64,000 bases of DNA, taken from positions 55,410,540 through 55,474,539 of the forward strand of contig CM037874.1 in the NCBI GenBank assembly GCA_021292105.1, written 5' to 3'. The first letter of the stretch is position 1; each line of letters opens with the position of its first letter. Shown here piece after piece: positions 23,823 to 35,075 of this stretch. The translations under genes were made by a program, and so were the position numbers. The DNA comes from Anadara kagoshimensis. Taxonomy: Eukaryota > Mollusca > Bivalvia > Arcoida > Arcidae. The notes below the pieces were generated by a model, which was not told where the DNA came from, did no database searches, and was given only the letters and a program-made list of their open reading frames with translations.

Positions 23823-25261
23823 ATATATGTAATGTCTCAATGTGCATTTCAGATGAATTAAAATAAGAATGGTTTCATATCATACATGCACGTTGTAATA
23901 TTTATTAAATGCAGTTGACGAAATGTCAGGAGTTATATCATCTTGGTATTAGACTACTAGTATTACAATTATGACATACGGTTCCATATAATCATATTGG
24001 TACAGAATAAAATGCTTGATTTCAGTCTTGATAGAATGCTGCCTCGGCTACAAATATCCAATTATTTTCTAGATATAATTTTACAATTTTGGGTATACAA
24101 AATATTTTATTTTTTTCCATTCCGTCTTTCTTCGATTTATTTAAGGTGTTTATCACAATGTGTTTACACTAAAAACAACATTTCCGACAATATCATAACA
24201 CAATCCAAATTTAAAAGTTTTTTTTAAATGGGAAATACTACTTCTTCTAGGTAAATGAGTCCGAGTGCTTAGGAAAGATAAGCATCCCGACTTAGATAGG
24301 AATTAAAGAAATATTGAATTACACGCCATCACGCGATATTATTGGTACAGTGACTTCAACAATACTTTAACGATGATCAGGATAGTGATATTAATAACCA
24401 ATTAAACTAAGATCCCGATGCAATATTCAAATGATAAACACTATGGTTGTAATGTACCTCTGGTTTAAAATACTCTTGTTTGGATGGGTACTAGCAATGA
24501 CTTAATTTCAAATTCAAGGTAATTTATTTCATATGATTCATGTTTCAGTTTAGTTGACATATAAAGTTTATTGAATAAAAATAAACAATTGAACCGAAGC
24601 ATATACTGATGTGTATTAAGCAACATTAATTGCATTTTGACGTCAAAAAGGACATGTCTGTAGTAATAATCTATAGGAATTAAATTGATTAAATGGTGAA
24701 TCAAATGACAATGTATTACCACATTAGTAAAGCAAAATTCAGCTGAAATCATAATTAGACAAAATAGAACCTTTTCTAGATTACAAAAATAAACACCTGA
24801 TTATAGGAATGGAATAGGTTTGTATCTTTTTGTAGGTTTTAGGTCACTAGCTATCCATCTTATGGTACAGCTTTGACATTCATTTTTGTTCGCTCGATGT
24901 TAATCATTTAACTTGCGTGTGTTCTTAGTCATCTATGTTTGTATCTGTACTATGTACTATTGTCTATGAATACTATGTATCTATGTAATAAACACAGTCA
25001 CACAAACCTTTTTGATTGTTATTGTGACATACCTTACTACATGTAGTACAGTATTCTTCTTTTTTATGTTGTGCATGTACTTTTGAAAAATTACCTGTGG
25101 CCATGAGTTTATATTTAAGAACGTCATACGAACAATGAGAATAAAATCAACATATCTGATGTCTATACTTAAAAGTACAGCTGCCATTTTCGCATTTTAC
25201 ATTTATCGATCAGACATCAAAGTCAAAGTGTAAAAGGTAATATATCCCAGGTAATTTTACT
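23823..25261. other. AT-rich stretch, nothing recognised
   Basis: The 95-codon minus frame at 24465-24752 shows no domain, signal or homology I recognise. Confidence 0.4.
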
Positions 25262-25370
25262 TTGCAATCAGAAACACCAATTTATGTCCAAAGCACAATT
25301 CTAAAAGCAAGTAAAAACTTTAAGAAATGACAAATAAATTTCAACCAGTGAAAAGCCATTAATGCACGAC
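25262..25370 (-). mobile_element. family A 3'-end fragment (reverse)
   Basis: AATCAGAAACACCAATTTAT, GTCCAAAGCACAATTCTAAA and AAATGACAAATAAATTTCAA follow the reverse family A end before decaying at a CAACCAGTGAA box. Confidence 0.6.
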
Positions 25371-25594
25371 ACAAAGGAGGTCAACACTCTGTGAATATTG
25401 GTAACTATATGTTTTAGCGTACTTTATTTTCTTGCATTTTGTAGTAATATATTATTATTGTCTCTAGGTATATGGCCTTTCAGACGTATTACCTTTTAAA
25501 AAGGCATTATTTCATTATACCGAAACAATGCTGAAGTAACCTTTTTTTATATAATCTGCCTGCATCCATGTTTCGCATAACTTATTGCCACCTC

Positions 25595-25800
25595 CGATGA
25601 ACTGCCGAAGCTATTTGCCAGTATTATTGTTCACTTCCCTTGTACCAGGTGTTCTTAGGGGGGCAATAGTTTTATCACATGGATAAGCTGAGATGGAAGA
25701 AGTTGTCACGCGCTGACAGTAATTTTGCAGAAAATATAATACATTTCTTATATGTCAAGTGATTGAAAAACATCCGAAAAATGTGTTTTACTATAGTAAA
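25595..25800 (+). repeat. third, diverged copy of the LINE-flanking repeat
   Basis: Shares CACTTCCCTTGTACC, a GGG-rich stretch, TTTATCACATGG, GTCACGCGCTGACAGT and GTGATTGAAAAACATCC with 45105-45265 and 50895-51050. The perfect GTGATAATA / TATTATCAC inverse arms seen in those copies are degraded here. Confidence 0.65.
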
Positions 25801-26060
25801 AAATTACCGACCCATGTCTAAACCGAAGTCCCAAAGTAAAATAAAAATTTTAAGCTGGCGAATTAGGTACGAGGGTCGTTCAAAAAGTCTTGTCCCTTCC
25901 TGTAAACCGTAAAAAAACACCGTAATTTATTATATTGTCACTTGTCACGGGTGACTGAGTTCATTCCCAAACACGTGGAACATTTTTAGATTATATATGC
26001 AAAAGAATTAGTTTTTTCTTGCCATATTTTCATCATAACACTTGTTACACTGCTTGGAAA

Positions 26061-26978
26061 ATGACGGACATGACAGGTAAAAACATTGAAATGAGAAGCT
26101 TCAAGAAAGCCTGTGCAAAACTCGTTAAATCGTCCAAACAAACATTCATTGAAATGCAAGATGTTTTTGGTGAGCGAAAGCTGTCATATAGGTCCATCTC
26201 ACGCTAGATACGTAAATTTAAAAATGGTTTTATCGACATTTCTGATAAGGCCCGTTCTGGAGGACCAAAAACAGCATGCACCAAAGAAAACATTACAGAA
26301 ATTAAAAAACGGGTCAATAGGGATGGAAGATTGACTGTTAAAAAGATAGCTGAAGTCGTTGGTTTATCAATGGGGGTCGTACATTTCATTCTCAGAAAAA
26401 AAAACTAGTCATAAGAAAGATTTGTGCTAGATGGATCCCTCATTTGTTGTCAAAAGAGCAAAAGCTCACACGGGTCAAAATGGCTAAAATCTGCTGAAAA
26501 TATATGGTAATTGTAACAGCAGGCGTCTGGCTGATATAGTTACAGGTGACGAAACATGGGTATATTACTTTTAGCCACATAGAAAGATAAATAATAAAAT
26601 ATGGCTAACCAGAAAAGGAAAACGACCTGAAATTACAAGGCGCACTCAACGCACAAAGAAAGTTCTTTATGCTATATTTTTCAATAGTAACGACATAGTT
26701 GCCCAAATTCCCATCCTTAAAGGCCAGGGTATTACGGAAAACATTAATAAAAATAAAATTCTTAAGAAAATGAAAAAACAATATGAAAAGAAAAGACCAA
26801 AGTCAGGAATTCGTGGTATTCGGTTACTCCATGACAATGCTCCTGCTCACAAATTTAAGTTGGTGACTGAATTTTTGTACAAGGAACGTGTTGTTGTTTT
26901 ACCTCATCCACCTTATTCACCTGATCTTTTACCGTGTGACTTTTATCCTTTCTGGTCGTCGATACAGATCTCGTTCAT
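26061..26978 (+). pseudogene. mariner transposase, first copy (3'-truncated, broken)
   Basis: Starts MTDMTGKNIEMRSFKK. An N-terminal helix-turn-helix region follows, then a stop at 26205-26207 and a frameshift into RKFKNGFIDISDKARSGGPK. The first catalytic Asp is in IVTGDETWVYYF (about 26541). The second is in HDNAPAH (about 26832). The third is in YSPDLLPCD, 34 residues after the second, giving the mariner D34D spacing. Several further in-frame stops occur, and a deletion of about 25 bp after PCDFY removes part of the helix. The copy then runs directly into the start of the second copy near 26979. Confidence 0.88.
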
Positions 26979-27030
26979 CAGTTTTTTCTTGCCATATTTT
27001 CATTATAACACTCGTTACACTGCTTGGAAA

Positions 27031-28124
27031 ATGACATACATGACAGGTAAAAACATTATTGAAATGAGAAGCTTCACGAAAGCCTGTGCAAAACTCGTTA
27101 AATCGCCCAAACAAACATTCATTAAAATGCAAGATGTTTTTGGTGAGCGAAAGCTGTCATATAGGTCCATCTCACGCTAGATACGTAAATTTAAAAATGA
27201 CTTTAACGACATTTCTGATAAGGCCCGTTCTGAAGGACCAAAAACAGCATGCACCAAAGAAAACATTACAGAAATTCAAAAACTGGTCAATAGGGATGGA
27301 AGATTGACTGTTAAACAGATAGCTGAAGTCGTTGGTTTATCAATGGGGGCCGTACATTTCATTCTCAGAAAAAAACTAGTCATGAGAAAGATTTGTGCTA
27401 GATGGATCCCTCATTTGTTGTCAAAAGAGCAAAAGCTCACACGGGTCAAAATGGCTAAAATCTGCTGAAAATATATGGTAATTGTAACAGCAGGCGTCTG
27501 GCTGATATAGTTACAGGTGACAAAACATGGGTATATTACTTTTAGCCTCATAGAAAGATAAATAATAAAATATGGCTAGCCAGAAAAGGAAAACGACCTG
27601 AAATTGCAAGGCTCACTCAACCACATAAAGAAAGTTCCTTATGCTATATTTTTCAATAGTAACGACATAGTTGCCTAAATTCCCAACCTTAAAGGCCAGG
27701 GTATTACGGAAAACATTTATAAAAATAAAATTCTTAAGAAAATGAAAAAAAAAATTATGAAAAGAAAAGACCAAAGTCAGGAATTCGTGGTATTCGGTTA
27801 CTCCATGACAATGCTCCTGCTCACAAATTTAAGTTGGTGACTGAATTTTTGTACAAGAAACGTGTTGTTGTTTTACCTCATCCACCTTATTCACCTGATC
27901 TTTCACCGTGTGACTTTTATCTCTTTCCTAAACTTAAGAAACACCTTTCTGGTCGTCGATACAGATCTCGTTCATCGCTAGGTTCAGCAAATCATTAGTT
28001 TCTCAATGGTATATCCGAAAAAGAATATGCAAATGTATTTAGAAAATGGATCCAGCGTCTTAAAAAGTGCGTAGCCGTTAAAAGTGATTATTTTGAAGGA
28101 ATGAAAATAAAATATTATAAATAA
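27031..28124 (+). pseudogene. mariner transposase, second copy (full span, broken)
   Basis: Spans from MTYMTGKNIIEMRSF to a natural-looking end, FEGMKIKYYK and a stop at 28122-28124. Compared with the first copy it keeps the region between PCDFYLFP and the C-terminus. The motif after the first catalytic Asp reads GDKTW where the first copy has GDETW. In-frame stops and frameshifts, including an A-run expansion near 27750, destroy the frame. The two copies are close enough in sequence to suggest that the duplication is not ancient. Confidence 0.88.
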
Positions 28125-28395
28125 AACGTCTTAATTTGTGTTTTCATTATGAAGGACAAGACTTTTTGAACGGCCCTCGTAAAACACATGAACTTCCACA
28201 AGGGAAATAAAGTTGATTTTTCCGGAAGGGTAAGTGCCACCTGTTTAGTAAGCTACACCTGTCACTGTGTAACCAAAATTGGGAATGAAAGAAACATGGG
28301 AACATGGGACGTCAAATATATCCCGGGTAGTTTTAGTATACAGATAGTCATACTTATCAACAATATTGTGATGACGGTAAAGCAAATATGAATAT

Positions 28396-29480
28396 GGTAT
28401 AATAATGTTTGATTGACCTCACCATCGTCATGTATAGATTCAGCTTGTTGTGTTTCATTTTTAAATACCTAGTAAATTTTATTTTTCTATATATAACATT
28501 TTTAATAGAAATTTTATTCCATCTGGACTCAATTTAATTGCTGTTTCCTTAAATGGTAACATTTCTTTTGAAACTAAATATCCGTTATTTTAAATCGATC
28601 CCACATGTTCTAATTCTGGGAGTGTCTTTTTTAAGCAGTTTAACCTAACACTAATTATAGAGTTAGTTCGTTCACTCTTGACAATGTAATACGCACGTTA
28701 ATAAGCTTGTGACAAATCAAATAAAATTGAGTGACATTTTATTTTAAAACGGTTCTTGGTAATAGTAATAACGTAGTACAAGTAGCATAATACTGATAAC
28801 TGCTAAAGGTATTGGTAATATTAACCTTGACTTGACCCACTTTAAAAGTACATGTACGTTTTTAAATCCAGAAAATGATTGCTTTGATATCAAGAAGTCT
28901 CTTCCACCCTTCCGTAATCAAGTCTGTTCAGGTAATGGTTTAGACAACATATGATACTTTCACGTCAAATATTCTAAAACATTTGTGAAAAAGGCACAGG
29001 TCCGAAGGTATAGTTTTCACACAGCAAGTTCCAAGGCGCAGTGCTCAATAAATACCAAATTGTAATGCTTACTGAACCGGTACTGATGCGTTATTAAATT
29101 ATGTTACACAATTTAGTTTGGAATAAACAACTAGTCTAGTGATTTCGAACCCCAAAATACACTTTGCATATACCCATAAAAATAGATAATTGGATGCAAA
29201 AATAATTGACACAGCGGTTATTTTGTAGAACTTATTCGAATTTCTGATAATTTATCTAGTTCAATTTCTTCAAAATATCTATACTGTAAGACACAAATGT
29301 TCATGTCGCGGTAAGTACTACGATATTTATATTCAAATGGTTTTGATAATCAAGATAACCAGCTGGATTTATTTTCTTAAAAAATTCTCTCAACATTTTG
29401 TGAAATTACAAATGCACGGTTACTATTGATTAATTAGTATATAAACCTTCAATCACTGCTGTCTTTATTTTCGTAAACAT
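28396..29480. other. AT-rich stretch, nothing recognised
   Basis: No gene-like frame or structured repeat was found. Confidence 0.4.
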
Positions 29481-30390
29481 AGAATAATTACACCCTTCTT
29501 CTTGTCAATGTTAAGTATATTTAGAAGGCATTGTCCTTGTTACCGTTCGGAGGTATTGATGTTATCGTTATTATGAAGGCTATAGAATAAAGTCAGACAC
29601 CGTAATTATCATTGTTTATTAGTGTACTTTTGGTTAGATGGTTGAGTCTGATAATATTTTTGTTATTTACATAATGTCTGTACTTTAGCATGAATATATT
29701 CTCATTTCGCTAATAACATTGTTGTTAGCCCAATTGGTGTCGTCAATAAACCTTTGAAGATGTTTCCAGTTTTGTCGTCTTACATATTTCTTTATTGAAT
29801 AGAAAGCATTTAGCTTATGCACATGAACTTGACAATAGTGAACCAATGCAATCGTAATTGGATACAAAAATAAATTAAAAAGAGCAACGGAGGTAATTTT
29901 AAAACTTTGTTGCTAATTTCTAAACCATGTAATGAAACACAAGAAATGGTAATGTTTTTGTCGAAATACAAATGACAAATTTACGAAATTTTAACCCAAC
30001 GAATATCAACAGTTCTAATAAGTTTACATAATATCTATAGTATTGGATCATTTTTTCTTCCAAATAATCCAATTACACCCTTATTAGTGTCAATGTTAAG
30101 TATATTGTTTATAAGATTTTGTTCTTGTTACTGTCGTAAGATTATGATGTTATTGTTATTATCATAGCTATAGAAGTAAGTCAGACAGTGACATTAACAT
30201 TGTTTATAAGACTGAGTGTACTTTTGATTTGATGGTAGAGTGTGCCAGTGTCATTATCAATGTAATCAATGTACTTTCGATTTGATGGCGGAGTGTGATA
30301 ATATCTTTATTATTTCCAATTTGTGTTTATTGAAAAGAAGCATTTTAGAGAAATCACATGTATTTGGAAAATAGTGAATCGAATCTGAAT
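29480..30390. repeat. diverged direct duplication, two ~350-bp arms
   Basis: 29487-29860 and 30070-30385 share ATTACACCCTT, GTCAATGTTAAGTATAT, GATGTTAT.GTTATTAT, AAGTCAGACA, GTGTACTTTTG, GATAATAT and an AGAAAGCATTT / AGAAGCATTTT stretch in the same order. The second arm carries an extra internal partial repeat (30240-30300). Divergence is substantial, so the event is old. Confidence 0.65.
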
Positions 30391-30494
30391 CTTTTTTAGT
30401 CGGTCACAAAAAAGTTGGTGCAACAGTGATACTTTTTAAATTTTCGAAAATTAAAATTCTTTAGTGATGCCGGTCATTGTTGGCCGATCTTCAC

Positions 30495-30620
30495 GCACAC
30501 CATTATCGCAAAAGGAAAGTAAAAGCTTAGTTTGTAAACTGACAAATAAAAAGAAATACTAGTACGTGAACCTCAATCTGGAAAGTGAAGCCGGGTGTTC
30601 CTGAAGAGTAATCACCTTCT
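30495..30620 (-). mobile_element. family A fragment (reverse)
   Basis: AAGGAAAGTAAAAGCTTAG, AAACTGACAAATAAA, ACGTGAACCTCAATCTGGAA and AGTGAAGCCGGGTGTTCC match the reverse family A order. Confidence 0.65.
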
Positions 30621-31279
30621 CCTTTAAAAGATGACAGGGATTGTGACTAAATCATATTAATAGTTACTAAAAAACCCTGTAGTCAAATTCTATACAGTTT
30701 CCTTTTTAATATTTGGGATTTTACATAAAACAATTTTCAGTTTCAGTGTGAGTAAAAAGGCGTTCATAAAACGTTTCATATGACATATATTATCTATAAA
30801 TGACAATCTTTAATGGCCTATTTTTATGTCAACATTAAAAAGTCAGACAGGAAATGGGTCATTGTTGTTAGTGTAGTTTTATTCATATCATCTTTTTTAT
30901 TTTCCATACTACTAGCAACTGTATTTTATATATATATATGGATATATTCGTAGAAGAAGAAGGAAATGTGCAACTGAAAAACATGTACTTGGGAACATCC
31001 AACTCAACATACAACACGAAGTTATAAACATTAATGATAAATCAGCCAAAGAACATAATAAAAAAAAAAACAAACTCCTATAAGGGCCACTGAATCAACA
31101 ATTCCGGTATAAGTAATTGCAAAGGAGAAAATGTCTGATGTTGCTTTTAAATTACTGCTAAATGCTCTTCAATCATTCCATTTTTTTACCATCAGAAGGC
31201 ACACTGTTGTCAGATGAATCATGTTTCACACTCTTATCTGCTTCGAAAAACTTAAAAAAAAATCCCCCCCACCAAAAAA

Positions 31280-31465
31280 AGCTATGTTTAAACTTTCAAA
31301 GTATTTTTGTAAATGGATTTGGTAAAAATTAGTTTTTCTCCTTCTATTTTTCTTATCTTATCTTCAAAATATTTTCGGATATCCACAATTTTGGTTCTAG
31401 CACTACTGAGGATGAATTTTATTTCGAAACGACAGGCTAATGCTGCAAAATGTAAACAGGTTAAG
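31280..31465 (+). mobile_element. degenerate retrozyme unit
   Basis: The run-up (CTTTCAAAGTATTTTTG, GGTAAAAATTAG, CACAATTTTGGTTCTAGC) and ACTACTGAGGATGAATTT, ATTTCGAAACGACAGGCT, AATGCTGCAAAAT align with the 36-37 kb units. An extra G splits the CTGATGA core, so the ribozyme should be dead. Confidence 0.65.
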
Positions 31466-31611
31466 TAATCATTTTTAAATCAAAAATACGGGTTTGTTAA
31501 TAAGTTTAATCATTAGTCAATAAATACTCGGATGTTTAAAATACTTTTTGCGACACCAGTGTAATCTTTCGTTGCTGCTGTCATATGCAGTATTTATTCC
31601 AGCTATTTGCG

Positions 31612-31612
<1 letters not shown>

Positions 31613-31649
<37 letters not shown>
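31613..31649. repeat. (GT)n microsatellite
   Basis: An uninterrupted TG dinucleotide run of about 37 bp, abutting the family A end at 31655. Confidence 0.97.
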
Positions 31650-31651
<2 letters not shown>

Positions 31652-31654
31652 ATA

Positions 31655-32165
31655 AAAAACAAACATGTCCGTATCACAATCCAGAAGCAACGTATAAAAC
31701 TATCTAACTGACAAGTTAGTATAGACATGTGAACTTCCACAAAAAATGTGAGGCCGGGTTATCCGTCCGAGTGGATAAGCACCTCCTGTTTAGCTAGCTA
31801 CACTTGCCACGTATGTAATCAAAATTGGGTGAAAGGAACATGGGACTATGGGTCGTCAAATATATCCAGGACAATCCTGGACACAGAGACATCAAACTTA
31901 TCAACAATACTGTGATGACGGCAATAAAACACTATTTTGTTCAATAAGATTACGTGGTGTTATCAATTCATTTGATAACAGGGAAAACATCATCAGATTT
32001 AAAAACTCTTTCTTGCAAATCAGGAGTTCTTACCCTTCTTGATGATCAAGCCTCACTTCCTTGATCAACGTTCATGTGTGTGACCGTTCTTAAACTTTCA
32101 GTTTGCTTTGGGATTGTGATTTGGACATGATCAAAGATTGGTATGTTTGTTTTTGATCTTGATAT
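31655..32165. mobile_element. family A inverted pair (tail-to-tail outer ends)
   Basis: The left arm 31655-31945 is a reverse copy: AAAAACAAACATGTCC, AGTATAGACATGTGAACTTC, GAGGCCGGGTTATCC, TAGCTAGCTACACTTGCCAC, and the coding end with CTGTGATGACGGC. The right arm 32045-32165 is a forward copy with GCCTCACTTCCTTGATC, TTTGCTTTGGGATTGTGA and TATGTTTGTTTTTGAT. Both constant 3' termini face outward, so the whole looks like an element with long inverted ends and a ~100-bp spacer. Confidence 0.65.
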
Positions 32166-32424
32166 AGACATACGTTATTTTTCCGTTTTAAATAATATCA
32201 CGACATAAAAGATAACCAGTTGATCGTGTCAGTTTCTATGCATAATTTGTGTCAATAAGCCACCATTATAACAAGTTTGGTTTTTAATTGCCCAATATAC
32301 GTATACTTCAGTATGTATCAGTTTTCTTAGTTCCTGACTCAATTCGTTTGTAGTCTCATGTCGTTGGTTGCATAGCATCTTGCTTAATGTTAGACTTCTT
32401 TAATGTCGATTTAAGCATCAAAAT

Positions 32425-32580
32425 CAAACATACTAATCCATGTCCGGATCACAACCCAGAAGAAAAGTAAAAAAGTTTAAAACTGACAAGCTAGCTAAGA
32501 CACGTGAAGTACCACCAGGGAAGTGGGGATGGGTTCTACGGAAGAGTAGGCACATCATGTTTAGTTAGCTACATCTTATA
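32425..32580 (-). mobile_element. family A fragment (reverse)
   Basis: TCAAACATACTAATCCATG, TCACAACCCAGAAGAAAAG, GACACGTGAAGTACCACC, GGGAAGTGGGGATGGGTTC and TTTAGTTAGCTACATC are all in family order. Confidence 0.8.
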
Positions 32581-32721
32581 TAAGTTAGTGTAAAATGCTT
32601 GTAAACTTGGCAACTGTTTAACATAAAACTTCATTATTAATCATTGAACCAAATAGCGAATTAGAAGTGGCAAAGAGAAATTGTGTTTAATGTTCCAGTG
32701 AATATATCACACAGAAAAAAA

Positions 32722-33145
32722 TAAAAAACAAACATATCAATCATGTCCAAACTGCAAGCCGAGTGCAAAGTAAAATTTTTAAAACTGGCAAATACGTTAA
32801 ACCCATAAACTCCAAGTAAATAAGGCGAAGTGTTACGGAAGGATAAGAACCTCATGCCTAGCTTTAGAAGTTCTAGTGTTGATGTCCAGTGTTGTTGCTA
32901 TAGTGCTATTGCAGAGCTCCAACTATTCCAGTTATTACATATTGAGATATTTAAAGCATATATTATTGTGTTTATTAGACGAACTCATCATGAAAATAAA
33001 TTTTATTTCAATGTCTTCCGTAGCACCCTGCCTCATTTCCCTTATGGTAGTTTACGTGTCTCACTAATCTCACCTGTCAGTTTCAAGGTTTTTACTTTGC
33101 TTCTGGATTGTGATTCGGACGAGGATTATTATGTTTGTTTTTGAT
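32722..33145. mobile_element. second family A inverted pair
   Basis: A reverse copy (32725-32870: AAAACAAACATATCAATC, AACTGGCAAATACGTTAAAC, GGAAGGATAAGAACCTCATG) and a forward copy (33015-33145: TCCGTAGCACCCTGCCTCAT, TTTGCTTCTGGATTGTGATT, TATGTTTGTTTTTGATTT) enclose a segment beginning AGAAGTTCTAGTGTTGATGT. That enclosed segment also occurs at 37197-37215 and 37810-37950, so it is separate repeat DNA caught between the two arms. Confidence 0.65.
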
Positions 33146-33245
33146 TTATAGGATTAATTCTTAAAGCCACACTTCATTATGCTATGTTTACTTTATACCT
33201 CTTAAATATACAAAAAGAAATCTATTATCAGTATACCTACATGTA

Positions 33246-33683
33246 CTGTCAGAACCGGTCTGTTTGTGACAGTGAAGTTACGCTTTTTTTCCATATAACA
33301 TCAAATAAATCTAAATAAAAATTGATAGTTTTCACTTAATTGTACCTAGTCGTAACAGGAAATTTGTATGCGCATCCAGGATTATCGTATAATATTTCTG
33401 CACAGAGCAAAACTTTATCATGATGAAAAACCAGGCAAATAGCGGACCCTGTTGTGCATATGACGTGAAAAGTCAACAAGGTATAAACATCGTCATTTTC
33501 GCTATGTAAAATCCCCATAGCGCCAACATCTCCCTTTCTACAGAAATACGTTAGGACAATTGCAGACGCGTAGTCACGACTAGGTACAAGTAAGTGGATA
33601 TTAAATTTTTTTATTGAGATTTATTTGATTTTCTATGGGTAAAAAGCATACCTTCACTGTCACAAACAGACCGGCTGTGACAG
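33246..33683. mobile_element. long-TIR non-autonomous DNA element, TA-flanked
   Basis: The inverted arms are about 108 bp each (33246-33353 and 33576-33683). Examples are the outer CCGGTCTGTTTGTGACAGTG and the inner ACCTAGTCGT. The outer border is CTGTCA, preceded and followed by TA (33244-33245, 33684-33685). The ~220-bp centre has no transposase; its 60-codon minus frame is not recognisable. The structure fits a MITE of a TA-targeting superfamily. Confidence 0.8.
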
Positions 33684-34383
33684 TAAAGCATCTTTTGACT
33701 TTCTTCTAAATCTTGATTTTTGCTTAAACATTATTCAATCCAAAAATTTAAACCAACAATTCTGATAAGAAATTGTATTAAATAATAATAAAGCAATGAT
33801 ACTTTTTGACAAGTAATGGTACCAGTTTTCCCATGTGGGTTTACAATATTCATAAAGGAAATGGAAATTCGATTTACTGACAAAAAGATTGTCATCTTCA
33901 CTCATAAATTAACGCTTCGACAATCTATACTTCATGAACTTCCGGCACCTTGACCTAGTTCCAATTTCGTTCTAGATTCCGATAGTCTTACAATTTTTTT
34001 CTAGGACATAAAAAGTTACAAAAATCAGCTGTTTTGTATAACCTATAACGTCTGTTAATTTCATAGGTAACATAGGAACATAAAAAATCAGCTGTTTGGT
34101 ATCACGTGGAATGCTTGTGATTTTTATAAGTAAAAGAAAATAAAAGATTTATTTATCATTTGTCAGATGTAAAGAATAAAAAGCCAAAAATAAATTTATG
34201 CAAGTAGTGCTATATATCTACATAAAACACGTTTCAAATGATAAAATCTGGGACAGTTATTTGTGTTTTCTGTATAAAGGTAATAGACAAGTCTTCTTGT
34301 AGCATCAGTTAACTTCTGTCTATACCTGTCTTTCGGTCTTTTTAATCAGCTAGACAACATGATAGTAAGATTATATAGCAATT

Positions 34384-34724
34384 ATATAAAACAAAATACC
34401 CAATTTACATCAGGTTAAAAGCATAAATTTTAAGACTAAAATAGCGTGTATGTATTTAAAATGACATAAGCTAGATTAAAAGGTTTATATTAATACTTGA
34501 TATAAGACAATAATAATTTATATGTTGTTGATTTCAGGATTACAAAAATTGTGCTGAGTAATGAAACAGAATGTAATGAGATGTTAAGTAAACAATCTCC
34601 CATTTGCTATATTATCTGGCGAACTAGTTAATATCCAGGCTAAATGTCACTGAACTCATTTAAAAAATTAAAAAAAAGTAAATTTTCTATCAGACCTTAA
34701 AACTGATTTGCCTTTGATGTAAAG
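34384..34724 (+). repeat. duplicated segment, copy 1
   Basis: Closely matches 37388-37721, sharing CCAATTTACATCAGGTTAAA, AATGACATAAGCTAGATTAA, GATTACAAAAATTGTGCTGA, GTAAACAATCTCCCATTTGC and TTGATTTGCCTTTGATGT-like sequence. In this copy the matching right flank resumes only near 36003, after about 1.28 kb of other DNA that includes a degenerate retrozyme. Confidence 0.85.
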
Positions 34725-34889
34725 ATAGGCGAGTCCGCACCTAGAACATGATTGACAGTGGCGTATATAGGAATTTTCGTTTTCATCTAATTTTTATGAA
34801 CCAAAAATCTTTGTATGTTTACGTTATAAATCAAAAGTATAAGTCCAGAATAATACTTCCATTTTAACCAAAAGAGTACGGTTTCAAAT

Positions 34890-35075
34890 TACATATTATA
34901 TCAGTTTTATTTTTACAGCACTAGGCGTTTTGGAATACAATTCCTGATCAGATGTGGTCGGACCAAAATTATTTTCACGATGTTGAAATGATACCAAAAG
35001 GACCAAAGTATATTTTACCAAATGTAGCTAAGGAAATAATTTGCATGAGGGAGTTTTTGAGGAATTTCAAATTTT
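34890..35075 (-). mobile_element. degenerate retrozyme unit
   Basis: TTTTACAGCACTAGGCG, GGAATACAATTCCTGATCAG, GACCAAAATTATTTTCACGA, AAAGGACCAAAGTATATTTT and AATTTGCATGAGGGAG align to the minus-strand units. The stem III region is deleted and the core is altered (CTGATCAG, TTTTGG), so no ribozyme is expected. Confidence 0.7.

Larger units (their letters stand above)
25870..28179 (+). mobile_element. mariner (D34D) element, internally duplicated, TA-flanked
   Basis: The 26-bp terminal inverted repeats (25870-25895 and 28154-28179; CGAGGG, one variable base, CGTTCAAAAAGTCTTGTCC) differ at one position and are bordered by TA on both sides (25868-25869, 28180-28181). The TIR, TA target and transposase motifs together identify the Tc1/mariner superfamily, mariner D34D family. 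At 2310 bp it is about 970 bp too long: nearly the whole transposase region occurs twice head to tail. Removing one copy gives about 1.34 kb, the normal mariner size. Both transposase copies are broken, so it is non-autonomous now. Confidence 0.93.
25804..28395 (-). mobile_element. family A copy interrupted by mariner
   Basis: The left part 25804-25867 (GACCCATGTCTAAACCGAAG to GCTGGCGAATTAG) and the right part 28182-28390 (ACACATGAACTTCCACAAGG, TCCGGAAGGGTAAG, AGTAAGCTACACCTGTCAC, GGACGTCAAATATATCCCG) form one contiguous reverse family A copy once the mariner and one TA are removed. The family A insertion therefore predates the mariner insertion. Confidence 0.85.
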
